This document shows, piece after piece, positions 10,834 to 22,855 of a stretch of DNA of 64,000 nt. Origin of the DNA: Siphonodentalium dalli (taxonomy: Eukaryota; Mollusca; Scaphopoda; Gadilida; Siphonodentaliidae); contig CP136067.1 in the NCBI GenBank assembly GCA_032622095.1, positions 119,647,281 to 119,711,280 on the forward strand. Reading direction: 5' to 3'. The notes below the pieces were generated by a model that was given only the letters and a program-made list of their open reading frames with translations, was not told the DNA's origin and did not search any database. Position 1 is the stretch's first letter, and each line of letters begins with the position of its first letter. A program made the translations under genes and the position numbers.

Positions 10834-11031
10834 CTTTTTATTTCCATGTGTGCCCGTATGACTAGGTGACCGGGATCTCGAGGTGGATGTTGCTGGTCTG
10901 CTGTTAGTATGAAGTTTGTACCGATTTGGCTTGAAGATAGCTCCTGTGGTCTGCGGCCTCATTTTGGAGGAACTTGTTCCACCATGATGTACCGGAGCCA
11001 CAGACTGCCCGTTCATGTCGGCACAAACCAA
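10834..11031 (-). CDS. First coding exon of the unrecognised minus-strand gene
   Basis: The reading frame opens with an ATG at 11031 (MVCADMNGQ); a second Met at 11016 gives MNGQSVAPVHHGG. It ends at a donor AAAAAG|GTTAGT at 10834, phase 0, matching the exon at 452-647. The peptide is rich in Ser, Thr, Arg and Lys (KMRPQTTGAIFKPNRYK, SRPATSTSRSRSPSHTG) and looks like the disordered start of a nuclear protein. No upstream acceptor with a good pyrimidine tract is visible, which supports a start here. Family not recognised. The ~10-kb intron below it may hold further small exons I did not see. Confidence 0.6.
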
Positions 11032-12479
11032 TCAACAATTCATACAAATTGTGATTTATTCAATTCTTGATTCCAACTTGGATATTGAGTTTTTTTTAGC
11101 ATTTCCAGCTAACCTCTCTTTTAAATAAAGCTCCGAATCACATTTCACACCAAATCAAAATCCTCCAATGAATATTTTGAGAAAAATGATCCTGTATAAA
11201 ACAGACCTTGCGCAAATTTCCAATAAATTAAATTCACTAAAATAATTAACTTTTTAAGAATAATGTTTCCTGAAATCACATTTATGGGAAAAAACCTTAA
11301 ATGTCATATTCCATTGTTGAAGTTAAACAGTCTTGTCAGGGCGACTCTTCCAGACCATTGTCGCTATTCCCTATCCATAGAGTAGCGGAACAAATTGTCA
11401 TCCTGAAATGTCATACAGCCTCGTGTAAACATTGAGAACTGTCAATAGATGTCGAGGTGAGACCCCCCCAATCAATATGCTTCCTTAGATACAACCTTCT
11501 TATAGATCAATAGTTATCTGTCTCTCAAGTAAAATACTTTCTACTTCTCCGTAGCCAATTGTCTGGTTCATAAATTTCTATTGTCATTTGTTGCAGCTTC
11601 TATTTTGTTCCGGGTCCATAGAGAGAGGGTCTTGTACAATGGTCCATATTGTCATCTATGGCAATATCATTTCTATTGTTAATGAAAAGCTAGGATAAGC
11701 CTTGGCTCATTGTGTGTTGTATATGTATAAGGCATTTGTTGGGAGGTGGGTATCGATCCACCTTCAAATTTCTAACAGCACCACCTCCCCCCCCCCCCCC
11801 CAACTTGAAGACAAAAATTCTTAACTCTGGGAAAACTTCATTTCAAATCTCGACATCCAACCCCCTTGAGTTCCAACTAATACAATAGGTAAGAAATTCC
11901 ACCTGAGACCCGATGGTCACTTCAAACAAAAATCTTGATTAACTTGTTTGGGACGTGATTCTTTTGAGAAAACATTACTCACAGACGAGATTGTTAATGT
12001 TTGCAGAAATGCTTACTTTTATATAATTTTATAGCAATTTATGCGTTTATTCAATGTTGGGTCAGACCATTTGCCACGGCAGAATTCTCCGTGTGAAAAC
12101 TCATACTATATGGGTGATCATCCGTAGTCTATAAATCTTCTAGACTGAATTTTTTTTTTGCAGCACTTTGGACCCCCACGCCCCCTCTTTGTGCAAAAAA
12201 AATATTTTTTTCCACTCATGGTTTTGGGACCCCCCCCTTTCCAGTCACATTTGAATGAAATTTATCAAGCTGGAGAGCCATTATAGGCAAAAACATCAGG
12301 GTGTAGAATGTCCAGTGAAGGTGGCTGATGTTGAGAAACAGAGAGTGGTTAAATTAGAATGAACATACATGTCTATAATAATTATCAGTCATTCGTAATT
12401 TGACCATTCTGTTTTTTCAAGCATCATCCAACTTTGGTGTACTTTCGCCATCAGTTAAACTCAATATTAATAAATTATA
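11032..12479. other. Upstream region of the minus-strand gene, no gene recognised
   Basis: Contains a poly-C run near 11787-11802 and, at about 11996-12160, a tract (GGGTCAGACCATTTGCCACG, GGGTGATCATCCGTAGTC) repeated directly at 14270-14410. A promoter is expected just above 11031, but no TATA box or CG-rich island is evident. Confidence 0.4.
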
Positions 12480-12481
12480 AC

Positions 12482-12814
12482 TATGAGCACAAGCAATACA
12501 TTCATGAGATTAAAAACATTTATCATGAAAAACTCAACACAACCAGCTGACACAACCAGTGAAACAACTTTAAAAAAATATTTTATCTAATTATTTATTC
12601 CAGACTTTGCACTGGACTTTGTGTAATGTGCTTTTATCCATGAAATACACTCGTGTTTACTTTATATATTTTTTAAAGTTGCTAGTTAAAGTGAAGTTGT
12701 AAACACACAACACACCCTGACACACCGGAAAATGATATGCTGCCCAGGTTGAGATGAGGTTTTCTAGATAAATGTTTTAAATCTCATATGAGTGTATTGC
12801 TTGTGCTGAGACAG
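12482..12814. mobile_element. MITE-like inverted repeat
   Basis: GAGCACAAGCAATACATTCA near 12485 is matched in inverse orientation by TGAGTGTATTGCTTGTGC near 12791. The pairing continues inward through ATGAGATTAAAAACATTTATC. Arms are ~45 bp with a ~240-bp spacer. No target duplication is evident. Confidence 0.55.
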
Positions 12815-13956
12815 TTCACCTCTTTTTGTTATGCAGTATTTCATAAAGTGTATGTCCTATATATTTCCATTGGAAGTGTGTCCTTATAAGTGTTTTGACT
12901 GGTGGTATTAATATAGTTTCCTATGAACGATCCACTCCGATCTTATTGGATTTAATGGAGGCAGATGTAGCAGTGACTTTCGATGCAAAATGTATCAGAT
13001 ATATTCATTTTCATTTTATCATCGATGTCGTTCAACTGACATTTCTAAATTGAATTTTGAAAAACGTTAAAGCTGATTGAAGAATTATTTAAGTTAATTT
13101 AAACTCAGGTGAAGTTTCAATTATCGTTGTGCAAAGTGATTTACAAAATCTTTATCTAATCTGGATTAAGAAATGAATGAGTTTAACAAGAAACTTTGGT
13201 TACATTTTCTGGTACAAAATTACCCAAGTATTTCAGACTAGACACTTATCAAACTGTTTCTTGCCTGTTTTACAATATGCAGTGTACGTGGTTAGATGGA
13301 TCATTTTAATATTAACAATAGCTAAATGGTTGTAGAATAGCACATATAAATAAATAATATCTCATTATTTCACAAGTGAAAGACAGTCATGTTTTACTAA
13401 GAAAATGCTATTGAGACTGATAGAGATCCATGTGAATGTCTGTTCATTAATAATTGGGTATGTAACACTGTAGCACTTTTGTCTTTTATAGTATTAGTAA
13501 CTTTGTGCCAGAAACATGTTTATAGATTAGAGAACAGGCATGTTCTACATTTATATTACACATTATTTCAGTTTCATATCAGACTTGGAGAGTTTGATAC
13601 CACAGATAGTGGTAATGTGATATTTTATTTTACTTACTGAAGTTTATGTGGTTTATTTGCCTTTAGAGTTCATTATAATATATTTACATACCAAGTGGTT
13701 ATCCAACCCAGGTGGGCCAGCGCAGTTAAAAATTTCACGAAGGTTTACTTAGTATTAGAAGGGACCAAATAATCAAAACATTTTGACCACAGATAACTGT
13801 ACCTAGTATCTTGTGTGTACACTCCAGGTGTTATTTAGATCATAACACACCAAAACAATCATTATATAGGCTAAACAGCTTGTAATTAGGTCAAAAAAGG
13901 AAAAAATTTGCAAGCACAAGAAAACACCGGAAAAAACGTGTTTTCAGGAGTTGCGA

Positions 13957-14026
13957 CCCCCCCCACCCCCCCCCCCCCCCCCCGGCCTTGTGTCAGAATT
14001 ATTTTGCACGACCCCCCCCCCCCCTG
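13957..14026. repeat. Poly-C low-complexity tract
   Basis: Two C-runs of more than 12 bases separated by GGCCTTGTGTCAG and GCACGA. Assembly length here may be uncertain. Confidence 0.8.
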
Positions 14027-14560
14027 GTAGATATGACCAAATTGCGGCCATAGCAACCTATTTTCGGAAATTTATGATTTTGGGGGCTGTAATTTCGCTG
14101 TATGACGATATGTTTGCGACATTTTGATTCAAATATAAATGGTTTCCAAAGTTAAATGATCCAGGAATATTTTGCCAACATCTGGAACTAACCTTGATCG
14201 AAAATCACTCATCACCGACAGAGGGCGCCATTCAAAATGGCCACCAAACCCCCATTTTCTAACGTTAAAATGATTACTTTTATATCATTTTATAGCAATG
14301 TATGCGTTAATTTAATGCTGGGTCAGACTATTTGTCATGACAGAATTCTCCACGTGACAACTCATAATATACGGGTGATCATCCGTGGTCTATGAATCTT
14401 TCAAAATTTTTGGGTAGATACCACCAAATTGCGACCGGTTGACATGGCAACCGATTTTCGGAAAATTACGTGTTTGGGGGGCTGTAATTTCGCTATACGA
14501 GATGTCTGCATGCGACATTTTTAATCAAATGTAATTAATTTCCAAAAAATATGGTCCATG
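14026..14560 (+). repeat. Direct repeat pair of ~140 bp
   Basis: GACCAAATTGCGGCCATAGC (about 14034) and ACCAAATTGCGACCGGTTG (about 14423) start two related tracts. Both continue through GCAACC-GATTTTCGGAAA, GGGGGCTGTAATTTCGCT and GCGACATTTT. The segment between them (14270-14410) repeats sequence from 11996-12160. This looks like fragments of one dispersed repeat. Confidence 0.6.
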
Positions 14561-14848
14561 AAATACTTAAATTGCTCTCGCTTCTTTGTCCTTCCGCTGA
14601 AGTGGTCAAGATTCACCTGCCATGGTGATTACCAACCGAAAACTTGTCTACGCGTCTACGGCTTAGGCGCCGACATTTTGAAACAATGACATCACGAATC
14701 ACATCACGCGACCCCCACGTGACGCCAGAAATAGGTTACATCTTCCTGGACCCCTCACTGAGTGATCGGCCTATATATTGAATACATGATACTATGCGCA
14801 AACATTTAATTATAAAAGATTCATTCGCTGATAACAAGTGCATGAAGT

Positions 14849-14929
14849 GGGAAACGGATATATCCGTTTCCCGTCCTGTAGGTAATGTTTTGGGAAACGG
14901 ATATATCCGATAAGATATATCCGTTTCCC
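14849..14929. repeat. Paired perfect palindromes
   Basis: A 24-bp perfect palindrome at 14849-14872, with half-site GGGAAACGGATA, is followed at 14892-14929 by a second palindrome with the same arms and a 6-base spacer. Each is followed by CGTCCT. Confidence 0.85.
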
Positions 14930-15179
14930 GTCCTAAATGAGTTAAGAGCAGGAAAATGAATCTTGGTGTAAAAAAATAACATATTTTACACTACATATTG
15001 GTTGGACAATCAGAACTCAAAAACAAATTTCAATTGCAGGTGATTCAGGAATGTTTCCAATTGTTGAAAAATTTTGACCAAGGGAGATTTCAAAACCAGT
15101 CAAAATAAAAGTCTGTTTAAAACACATCTCACAAAAAAGGTGATCTTTTTCGTAGTATTGTTTTTTTTTTTTAAACAGT

Positions 15180-15520
15180 AAAATTTAATTTTGGCTTGAC
15201 ATACACCTTCATGTGAATAATCCACCCAGATGTCAAAATCATGAGCAAATTACAAGTCAAAAAGGGGCATAATTCTGCCAACAATGATTGAATGGAGCTG
15301 TCCACATTCCAACATGACCTGCATTTCCATGTAATTAATCCACGAACATAATTTGAAAGCAATTGGATAACATTAACTTGAGTTATCCAAACTCGACAAT
15401 AATCTGCAATTTCTAAGTCAAAAGGGGGAATAACTATGTCAGAAATGGTCCGACCTGATCCAAATTCGAACTTGACTGGGACTTTCTCATATGTAAACCA
15501 TCGTCCCAAATTTCATCAAT
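15180..15520 (+). repeat. Two diverged ~161-bp tandem units
   Basis: AAGTCAAAAAGGGGCATAAT (15252) recurs as AAGTCAAAAGGGGGAATAAC (15413), 161 bp apart, with similar text between (CGAACTTGAC/CAACATGACC, ATGTAAACCAT/ATGTAATTAAT). It is the same general class as the GGGCCATAACTC arrays elsewhere. Confidence 0.6.
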
Positions 15521-15681
15521 CTATAAAATATTATTCAAGTTGATATCCAAACAAATAATGTTTCGGATGGACAGACACCGCTCATTTCTATACCCCCCCC
15601 CCCCAAATTCTGGGGACAAAAATACCCTGCTTGCCACCAAAAAGCATCACATGGTTGAGCTGTATGGCAATGTGTCTTCAG

Positions 15682-15914
15682 CAAGCCTTGAAATAGTGTG
15701 TCTGTCATTTGCAGAATGAGGTTCCCAGAGGGTGAATTTAGTGATGTATCACCAAATTCACCCTCTGGGAACCTCATTCTGCTGAGGTGTAAGCAGAATG
15801 AGGTCCCCAGAGGCTGAATTTGGTGATGCTAGCCCACTATGCGGGGTAGCATCACTAAATTCACCCTCTGGAGACCTCATTCTGCAAATGACAGACACAC
15901 TATTTCAAGGCTTG
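15682..15914. mobile_element. Family E element, copy 6 (short middle)
   Basis: CAAGCCTTGAAATAGTGTGT at the left and CACTATTTCAAGGCTTG at the right. The two hairpins are nearly adjacent because the ~200-bp middle is missing. Confidence 0.8.
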
Positions 15915-16016
15915 TTTCAACCCATCAGTCCAAGGATTTACCATATCAGTCCTAAAATTGTGGATGAAGAATCAAAAGTCTAGGTGTTTCATCTGATGGT
16001 TAGAAGACCAAATTAA

Positions 16017-16262
16017 CCCTTCCATGACTGGAGCTTCCTAAAATTTTGCGAAAACTCTGTACCAATACATTCTCTAATATATGCGAGTCTCCAATAGGGA
16101 GCCTCGCATAGCCTCGCATACATAACAGAACACAATATTTACCTTTACATTGTAAGCCAGTGCATTCTCTTATAAATATATGCGTGGCTCCCTATAGAAA
16201 ATTTACTGGCACATTATCTTTAATGCTGCACCAGTGGTGGCTCCCGACATACTATATTAGTA
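16017..16262. mobile_element. Family B TTAA element with two hairpins
   Basis: TTAA at 16013-16016, then CCCTTCCATGACTGGAGC. Two decayed AATGCATTCTCTTATA-type palindromes follow. The right end is CACCAGTGGTGGCTCCCGAC, the complement of the GGGAGCTGCGCTGGTG end seen in other copies. Both TTAA-side ends are recognisable; the right border is decayed. Confidence 0.65.
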
Positions 16263-16615
16263 TGGAGATCTGACATTAAAGGTACACAATCCGATTAGTT
16301 GGTCCCCATATCATCAAATTCCAACAACAACATTTCTTGAAATGCTGCTTCAGTTATCAGAAATAATTGACAAAAAATAATGCTAACCACTTTCAACTAC
16401 AGTATAAAATTGCGCAAAAAGTGTTATATATCAACATTTTGTTCAACACAATTTTGTATCGAGAGTATGTTGGTTGGCATTCAAATATTTTTTTACCACC
16501 GAAGCCAAAGAAATAGTAATTTAGGAGCATTAATTTGAACTGTGCATCTTTAAATTATTACAAACATTTTAGTTTTGGAAGTCATATACAAATTGAAATT
16601 TCCAACCTGAGTGCC

Positions 16616-17147
16616 AAGTCTGGAAGGAGTGTGTCTGAAATTTGCAGAATGAGGTCCCCAGAGGGGGGATTTAGTGACGCTACCCCATACAGTGGGCTAG
16701 AATCACCAAATTCAACCTCCAGGGACCCCATTCTGCTCAGACCTCATTTTCTACAAAGTATCTATAGTCTCATATTAACATTGTTATTAGTTACTTTTTC
16801 CTTGTGTTCAGTTTCTATATCCCCTAAATTGCAGAAGATAAAATGCATAATTGAGCTGCCCAATGGGTGAACAACACCAACTTCAACTGGGGAACTTCAA
16901 TCTGATCCTTGATATCCCATACCAGTTGAGGCCTATGCAGAATTAGGTTCCAAGAGGGTTAATTTAGTGATGCTACCCCGCCAATGTTAATTTGAAACTA
17001 TAGATACTTCCCAGATGAGGCCTAAAGCAGAATGAGGTCCCCAGGCGGTGAATTTGGTCATACTGGCCTTTGTGCAGGGTTGCATCACTAAATTCACTCT
17101 CTGTGGACCTCATTCTGCAAATATCAGACACACTATCTCCAGGCTTG
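16616..17147. mobile_element. Family E element, copy 7 (rearranged)
   Basis: Left end CAAGTCTGGAAGGAGTGTG, right end CACACTATCTCCAGGCTTG. It contains the usual GAGGTCCCCAG palindromes plus an extra partial copy in the middle near 16936-17000, which makes it ~530 bp. Confidence 0.7.
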
Positions 17148-17154
17148 ACCAGGG

Positions 17155-17460
17155 CATTCTAACTAATAGGGCCGACCTGTGGCAGTTAAAGAGTTAAAAG
17201 ATCGACCGCAGACAGGGCATTCTAACTGTACTAATAAGGGCCGACCTGTGGCAGTGAAAGAGTTAAAAGATACAGTAATGCCCTAAATAATCGACTCCTT
17301 AACCACAGCAGAATTATGGGTAACTTCTCAGTGAGAGCTTTCTGATGAATGGCAACAAGCCATATTTCCAACAAAATCCTGAAAAGTTACCCATAATTCT
17401 GCTGTGGTTAAGGAGTCGATTATTTAGGGCATTACTGTAGATCGCAGACAGGGCATTATC
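17155..17460 (+). repeat. Short tandem duplication (~63-bp unit) split by a MITE
   Basis: GGGCATTCTAACTAATAGGG with GCCGACCTGTGGCAGTTAAA recurs about 63 bp later. A third partial unit (GCAGACAGGGCATTATC) lies beyond the family A MITE at 17273-17437, so the MITE landed inside this array. Confidence 0.7.
17273..17437. mobile_element. Family A hairpin MITE, copy 3
   Basis: TA borders at 17271-17272 and 17438-17439. The left arm is shortened: it jumps from GGGTAACTTCTCA straight to the GAGAGC turn. The right arm is complete. Confidence 0.85.
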
Positions 17461-17845
17461 AGGATAAAAAGTATTCTGAAAAATTTGGAATATCAGATCG
17501 TTCAAGTGTATATGAGTATCGACATTATCTCATAAACAATGCATTTGATAAGTGACAAGCAATATACAGAGAATATTATAACAAAGGTATTTATATTGAG
17601 GTGAGCATGAGAATTTTTTAAAGGGCAACAAAGGGACAATGATAATACGTATAAAGGCATGAAGATAGACATGCTGATTGTGTCAAGTTAAATGACATGT
17701 CAATCAATATCAGGTCTATAAGAGTTAAATGGCATTTGATGTCACAACCAGATTATATACCTCACCAATATCATACTGTGCATTTTTGTCAGGTCTATGT
17801 TTTCATCATTCAAAGTTCAAACAGAACAGCATGGGTAGTACACAG

Positions 17846-17880
17846 GGACACGCTGCCGGTGGCCGAATTGGTTAATGGTC
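17846..17880 (+). mobile_element. tRNA-derived SINE head fragment
   Basis: GCCGGTGGCCGAATTGGTTAA matches an RNA polymerase III A box in a tRNA-like context. No B box follows, because the fold-back element starts immediately downstream. It is probably a truncated SINE. Confidence 0.45.
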
Positions 17881-17881
17881 A

Positions 17882-20800
17882 TATTAGTCTGGTCGATAAA
17901 AGGTTTGACCTAGAAAATATTTGCACTAAGTTGGTTTGTATATCATTTTGAAGAGGAATATATCCTCTATAACATATCCAAAATCCGCTAAAATCCGCTT
18001 TGAGCATTTTTTGTAATTCAAGATGGCGTCCAAGATGGCTGCCATTTTCCTATAAGTCAGCTTGATGCAATTATTGTGAGAACCACTTATCATATGTATA
18101 TACATACACATGTACACATTTTAATGAAGCTAAGACATCACGCCACCTTTATGTACCAAATTTGGAACTTCCCGTCCAAGATGGCCACCAAATTGGCGAC
18201 CGGAAGTGGAGTTTTGACGTTTTTTTACTAATATCTTTAAGATAAGTTTCTGTGGTTTGGAACTGGTTGAGAATTGTGACTTTATTTTGTATTTAGCATG
18301 TTAACTGACCATTGGAGCAATGAAATAAGCTGTTCGTGGGGTCCACACCCCTTCCGATCACTCAAAAATTCGATTTTACAAAACGTGGTATAACATTTCA
18401 CAAAAGATCCCCAAGATTCTATTCATATTTCATCAAGAAGTGGGAAGAACTGTGCAATGTAAGTGATCCATTCTATATGTTATTGATATTCGAACTCAAT
18501 GGTACCAAAATTGTCACTTTGGGTCAAAATGGCTGCCAAACTGGCCACCCAAATATGGAAAATGGTAATTATTATCCCAGCGTGCCATGCAACCGCTTAC
18601 AAGTTATGATGATGCACACAATTGACTATTCTGTCTCATATAGCTTGAGTACTAACATTTCTGATGCACCTTAGGTATTTGTTACTATTTTAACCACCGA
18701 AATTACCAGAATTATTCGAAATTTTCTGTCACAAACCTGATATCAAAATCGGCAAAAAATCGCAATCAAAGCAATATGGATTGTGCCAAAAGCTTTCTTG
18801 TTTTTGAACGGAAATGGGCAGAACGTTGAAACGGAACTGAGAGGGATCATATTATGTGGCTATTCTGGCCCATTAGCATCAACATTGGTCAACTTAATAC
18901 AGTGTGTATGTCTGTTGATTGGATGGTCATAGGCGAGGTGAGTAGGTATACATGGAGTTATTGTATTCATGAATGATGTGAATAGTTATACAATGTGTGA
19001 CTATATGGTCATGGATGGGATGTCCATAGTGAGATGTATAGGTATATAAGGAGTAGGTGTATGGTGATGTGTGATGTGAACATGTTTACAGTGAGTGGCT
19101 GTCTGGTCATTGAAGTGGTGTATGGTCATAACGAGAGCAGCTACACTGTCCTGTATGTATACATGGAGTGACTGTGTGGTCAGGGGTGGGCTGTACATAT
19201 GTACATTGGGTGGCTGTATTGTAATGGGTGAGTGTATATGTATACATATGTTGGATGTATGTATACATATGGTGTTGTTGTATGGTTATGGGCAATGTGT
19301 ATATGTACATGAAATGACTGCACGGTCATTGTTGAAGTGTATATGCATACCTAGAGTACATTTTGATGGCCATTGGCGGCTAGTGTATATAGAGAATGAC
19401 CTCATGGTGATGGGTGAGATGTATATGTTTATATGTAGGGTCTATTGTATAGTCATTGGTGGTGTGTACAAGCATACAGTGAATATCTGAATGCTCATGG
19501 AGAGGGTGTATATGCATACAGCGAGTGGCTGAATTGTCACGATTTAGCTGTATTGTCTGTATTGTCTGAATTGTACAAATGGCTGTGAGTGCGGGTATTG
19601 GTATATCTAGAAGGGCTGTATGGCCATTGATGAGGTATATATATACACATGGAGTGACGCTGTTGTCATGGGTGAGGTGTATATGTATATCATGAGTGAC
19701 TACATGGCCATGGCACGGCCAAATTGTACAATATGTACATAGGTATGGCACAATTAATGGTGGGGTGAATTGATATACAAGGAGTGACTATGATCACGAA
19801 TGTGGTTTATGCGTATACAGAGAGAGGCTGAATTGTCATGGGTCAGGTCAATATGCAAGTCTGGAGTGTATGAATGGCCGTATGCGCGGTACGAGACATT
19901 GATATATCTAGAGGTGCTGTAAGGCCACTTTTGTGAGGTCTATATGTATATACCTGAAGGACACTATAGTTTTGGGTTGGGTGTGTATGTATATCTTGAG
20001 TGGCTATATGGCCACGGGTGTCGCAAATATGTATATATACAGGGAGTGAGACTGTATGACCACTGGTGAGGCAAATAGGTATACAAGAAGTGATGTATGA
20101 TCATGGACGTAGCGAACATGTATGGAGTGACTGTATGGTCATCGGTGAGGTGTATATGTATATCTTTAGTGGCTGTATAGCTATGCATGTGGCAAATTAA
20201 TAAACATGGAGTGACTGTATGGCCTATGGTTAGGCGAATAGGTATACAAGAGGTTACTTTGTGTTCATATATGTAGTGGATATGTATACAGGTCATGTGA
20301 GGTGTATGGGTATTCCTGGTGTGTCTGCATGGTTAATCATGACTATAGGGCCACGCGTTGGTGTATGGGTAAACCCAATTGTGACTGTGTGGTAATGGGT
20401 GGGGTGTATGTCTATACAGCGAGTGGTACATGTCCATTTACGTGGTGTTCATGTATATATGGAGTGACTGCATGCTGATGTGTGATTTGTACTGGTGCAC
20501 CTTTGTGTGACTATTGCTTTCCACAATAACTCAATGATATGTTAATCGATAGGGGTAATATCAGAGTGTTCTCCACATCAATTGCATTTTATATGCAATG
20601 TGAAGAAAACCTGACAATAGTTTATAAGTTAATCAATTTTGATGCTAATAGGCCAGAGTAGCCACATAATATGATACCTTTCAGTTCAGTTTCAACGTTA
20701 TGTCCGTTTCCGTTAAAAAACCTGGACAGAATCCGAAAAGAGGTGTTCGGCAAAATTCATACTGCATCCCTTAAAATGAATTTGTCGTACCTCATAAGGT

Positions 20801-21935
20801 TTTCTGGGACAACCATAATATAAGATTAAGTTGTCAGTTGATTAAGTAGCATGTTTAATAACCAAGTGAGTCACAATTTGCTACCATTTCGGAACAGCAG
20901 AGAACAGTGTTCGGAATATAAACTTTTTACCAATTTTGGTTGCCATTCTGCAAGTCATCTTGAGTAATATTGTCTAAAGAACCACACTATGCCATATTTG
21001 AGGCCTATCAAAATAAAAAGAACCTTTGATACTAAAGATAGTTCCATTTTATTTGACAAAAATGGTCCAAACATGAAAAGTTATTTTTTTTTTGTCGAGT
21101 TTGATGTTGTTTGTGATAGAAAAATCCCATAATTCTGGTAATTACAGAATAGTAAAAATTAATCAAGGCGCATGAGAAATGTTGGTATTCAATGTATATA
21201 AGAGAGAATGGTCATTTGTGTACATCATCACAACTTGTAAGCGGTTGCATGGCACGCTGGGATAATAATTACCATTTTCCATATTTTGGCGGCTATTTTG
21301 AGCCAAAGTGACAATTTTGGTACCATTGAGTTCGAATATCAATAAGATATAGAATGCATCACTTATATTGCAAAGTTCTTCCCACTTCTTGGTGAAATAT
21401 GACCAGAATCCCAAAGGGGATCTTTTGTGATATGTTATACTGCGTTTTGTAAACTCGAATTTTTGAGTGATCGGAAGGGTGTGGACCCCACGAACAGCAT
21501 ATTTCATTGCTGCAATGGTCAGTTAATATGCTATATACAAAATAAAGTCACAATTCTCAACCAGTTCCAAACCACAGAAATTAGTAAAAAACGTAGAAAT
21601 TCCACTTCCGGTCGCCATTTTGGTGGCCATCTTGGACGGGGAGTTCCAATTTTGTCACATAAAGATGGCGTTATGTCATAGCTTCACAAAAATGTATACA
21701 TGTGTATACATATGACAAGATGTTCTCACTATAATTGCATCAAGCAGACTTATAGGAAAATGGCAGCCATCTTGGACGCCATCTTGGACGCCATCTTGAA
21801 TTACAAAAAATGCTCAAAGCGGATTTTGGATATGTTATAGAGGAGAGCTTCCTCTTCAAAATTGTATAAAAACCAACTTAGTGCGAATTTTTTCTATGTT
21901 GACCCTAAAATTTGAGTTTATCGACCAGACTATAT
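17882..21935. mobile_element. Large fold-back element with minisatellite core
   Basis: A left arm (about 17882-18905) and an inverted right arm (about 20624-21935) match along almost all their length. Shared landmarks include AGTCTGGTCGATAAA at both outer borders, AAGATGGCGTCCAAGATGGC, GGTCCACACCCCTTCCGATC and TATTATCCCAGCGTGCCATG. Identity looks about 85%, with indels. The core (18905-20520) is a minisatellite. No transposase is visible. Fold-back (FB/Galileo-like) transposons have this plan, but I do not recognise the family. Confidence 0.8.
18905..20520 (+). repeat. Degenerate minisatellite, unit ~42 bp
   Basis: Units resemble GAGTGACTGTATGGTCATGG followed by GTGAGGTGTATATGTATACA, repeated roughly 35 times with heavy divergence and length changes. 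Reading frames here (MYIYTLPI, MAVWSLKW and similar) follow the repeat and are not taken as genes. It is the spacer of the fold-back element. Confidence 0.85.
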
Positions 21936-22083
21936 TTTTGGCCAAAGAAAATTTTATTTTGCAAAAAGTTTTCAAGGCTATATTCAACAATCTCCTCTCA
22001 AATTATAATCAGAACTCCATGCTTAATCTGTTGCTCGCTTGTGTATGAATAACAATTTATATAAAGTCACGCATGCTTACTTA

Positions 22084-22296
22084 CAGTAATGCTCTGAATA
22101 ATCGACTCCTTAACAACAGCAGAATTATGGGTAATTTTTCAGGATTTAGTCGGAAATATGGCTTTCTGCCATTCATTGGTAAGCTCTCACTGGGAGCTTT
22201 CCGATGAATGGCAACAAACCATATTTCCGACTAAATCCTGAAAAATTACCCATAATTCTGCTGTGGTTAAGGAGTCGATTATTTAGAGCATTACTG
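22084..22296. mobile_element. Family A hairpin MITE, copy 4
   Basis: Full-length palindrome with TA borders. Arms begin CAGTAATGCTCTGAATAATC and turn near GGTAAGCTCTCACTGGGAGC. Confidence 0.9.
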
Positions 22297-22733
22297 TATC
22301 AAAACAATGATGATTAAATACTAGAATGGTGTACTTTCTTAATCAAGTGACAACACTTTACTGCTTTGATATATGTTGCGGCGAGACCTATTTCAGTTTT
22401 TGTGGTTCCAATCCATGCACATTTCCATTGTCCAACTCACAATTTTTCAGTTATGTTAGTGCGTGTTTCTTACTATTTTTTATTTCAGATACTGTTTTCT
22501 CAGAGATCTAATATTTTGGTTATTCAATTTGGACAAACTTTCTGAAAAATTGCCAAAAAATTGGCCGAAAGAATTTCCCAGCCAGCATGAACCCTGGTAA
22601 TACATTAGAATATGTATCTTGACTTGGTGAGCGGTGACCAACTCTAAATTTCTAGCTGCACTCAATCGAAATTCACTATATTTCGACATTTTCAACTTTA
22701 AAAAAAAAGTAGGAATGTGCACCACAATATTAA

Positions 22734-22855
22734 CCCTTTCTATACTAAATGGATTCTCCCACTCAGTTATAAAATTATAAAAGTATATATTTTAGTGGTC
22801 TATTGTTCAACGTGGATGGATTTTCAGATAAAACAATCAGTTGTCGACTGCAGTA
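22734..22855. mobile_element. Family D terminal fragment
   Basis: TTAA (22730-22733), then CCCTTTCTATACTAAATGG and CCCACTCAGTTATAAAA. The other end was not found. Confidence 0.55.

Noticed and set aside
16535-16870. 111-residue frame
   Set aside because: Covers a family E hairpin; peptides such as MRSPEG and SPNSPSGDLIL recur in every copy of that element.
19095-20296. Long reading frames on both strands in the minisatellite
   Set aside because: They follow the repeat unit on both strands, change with every unit, and contain no domain; length comes from repeat composition.
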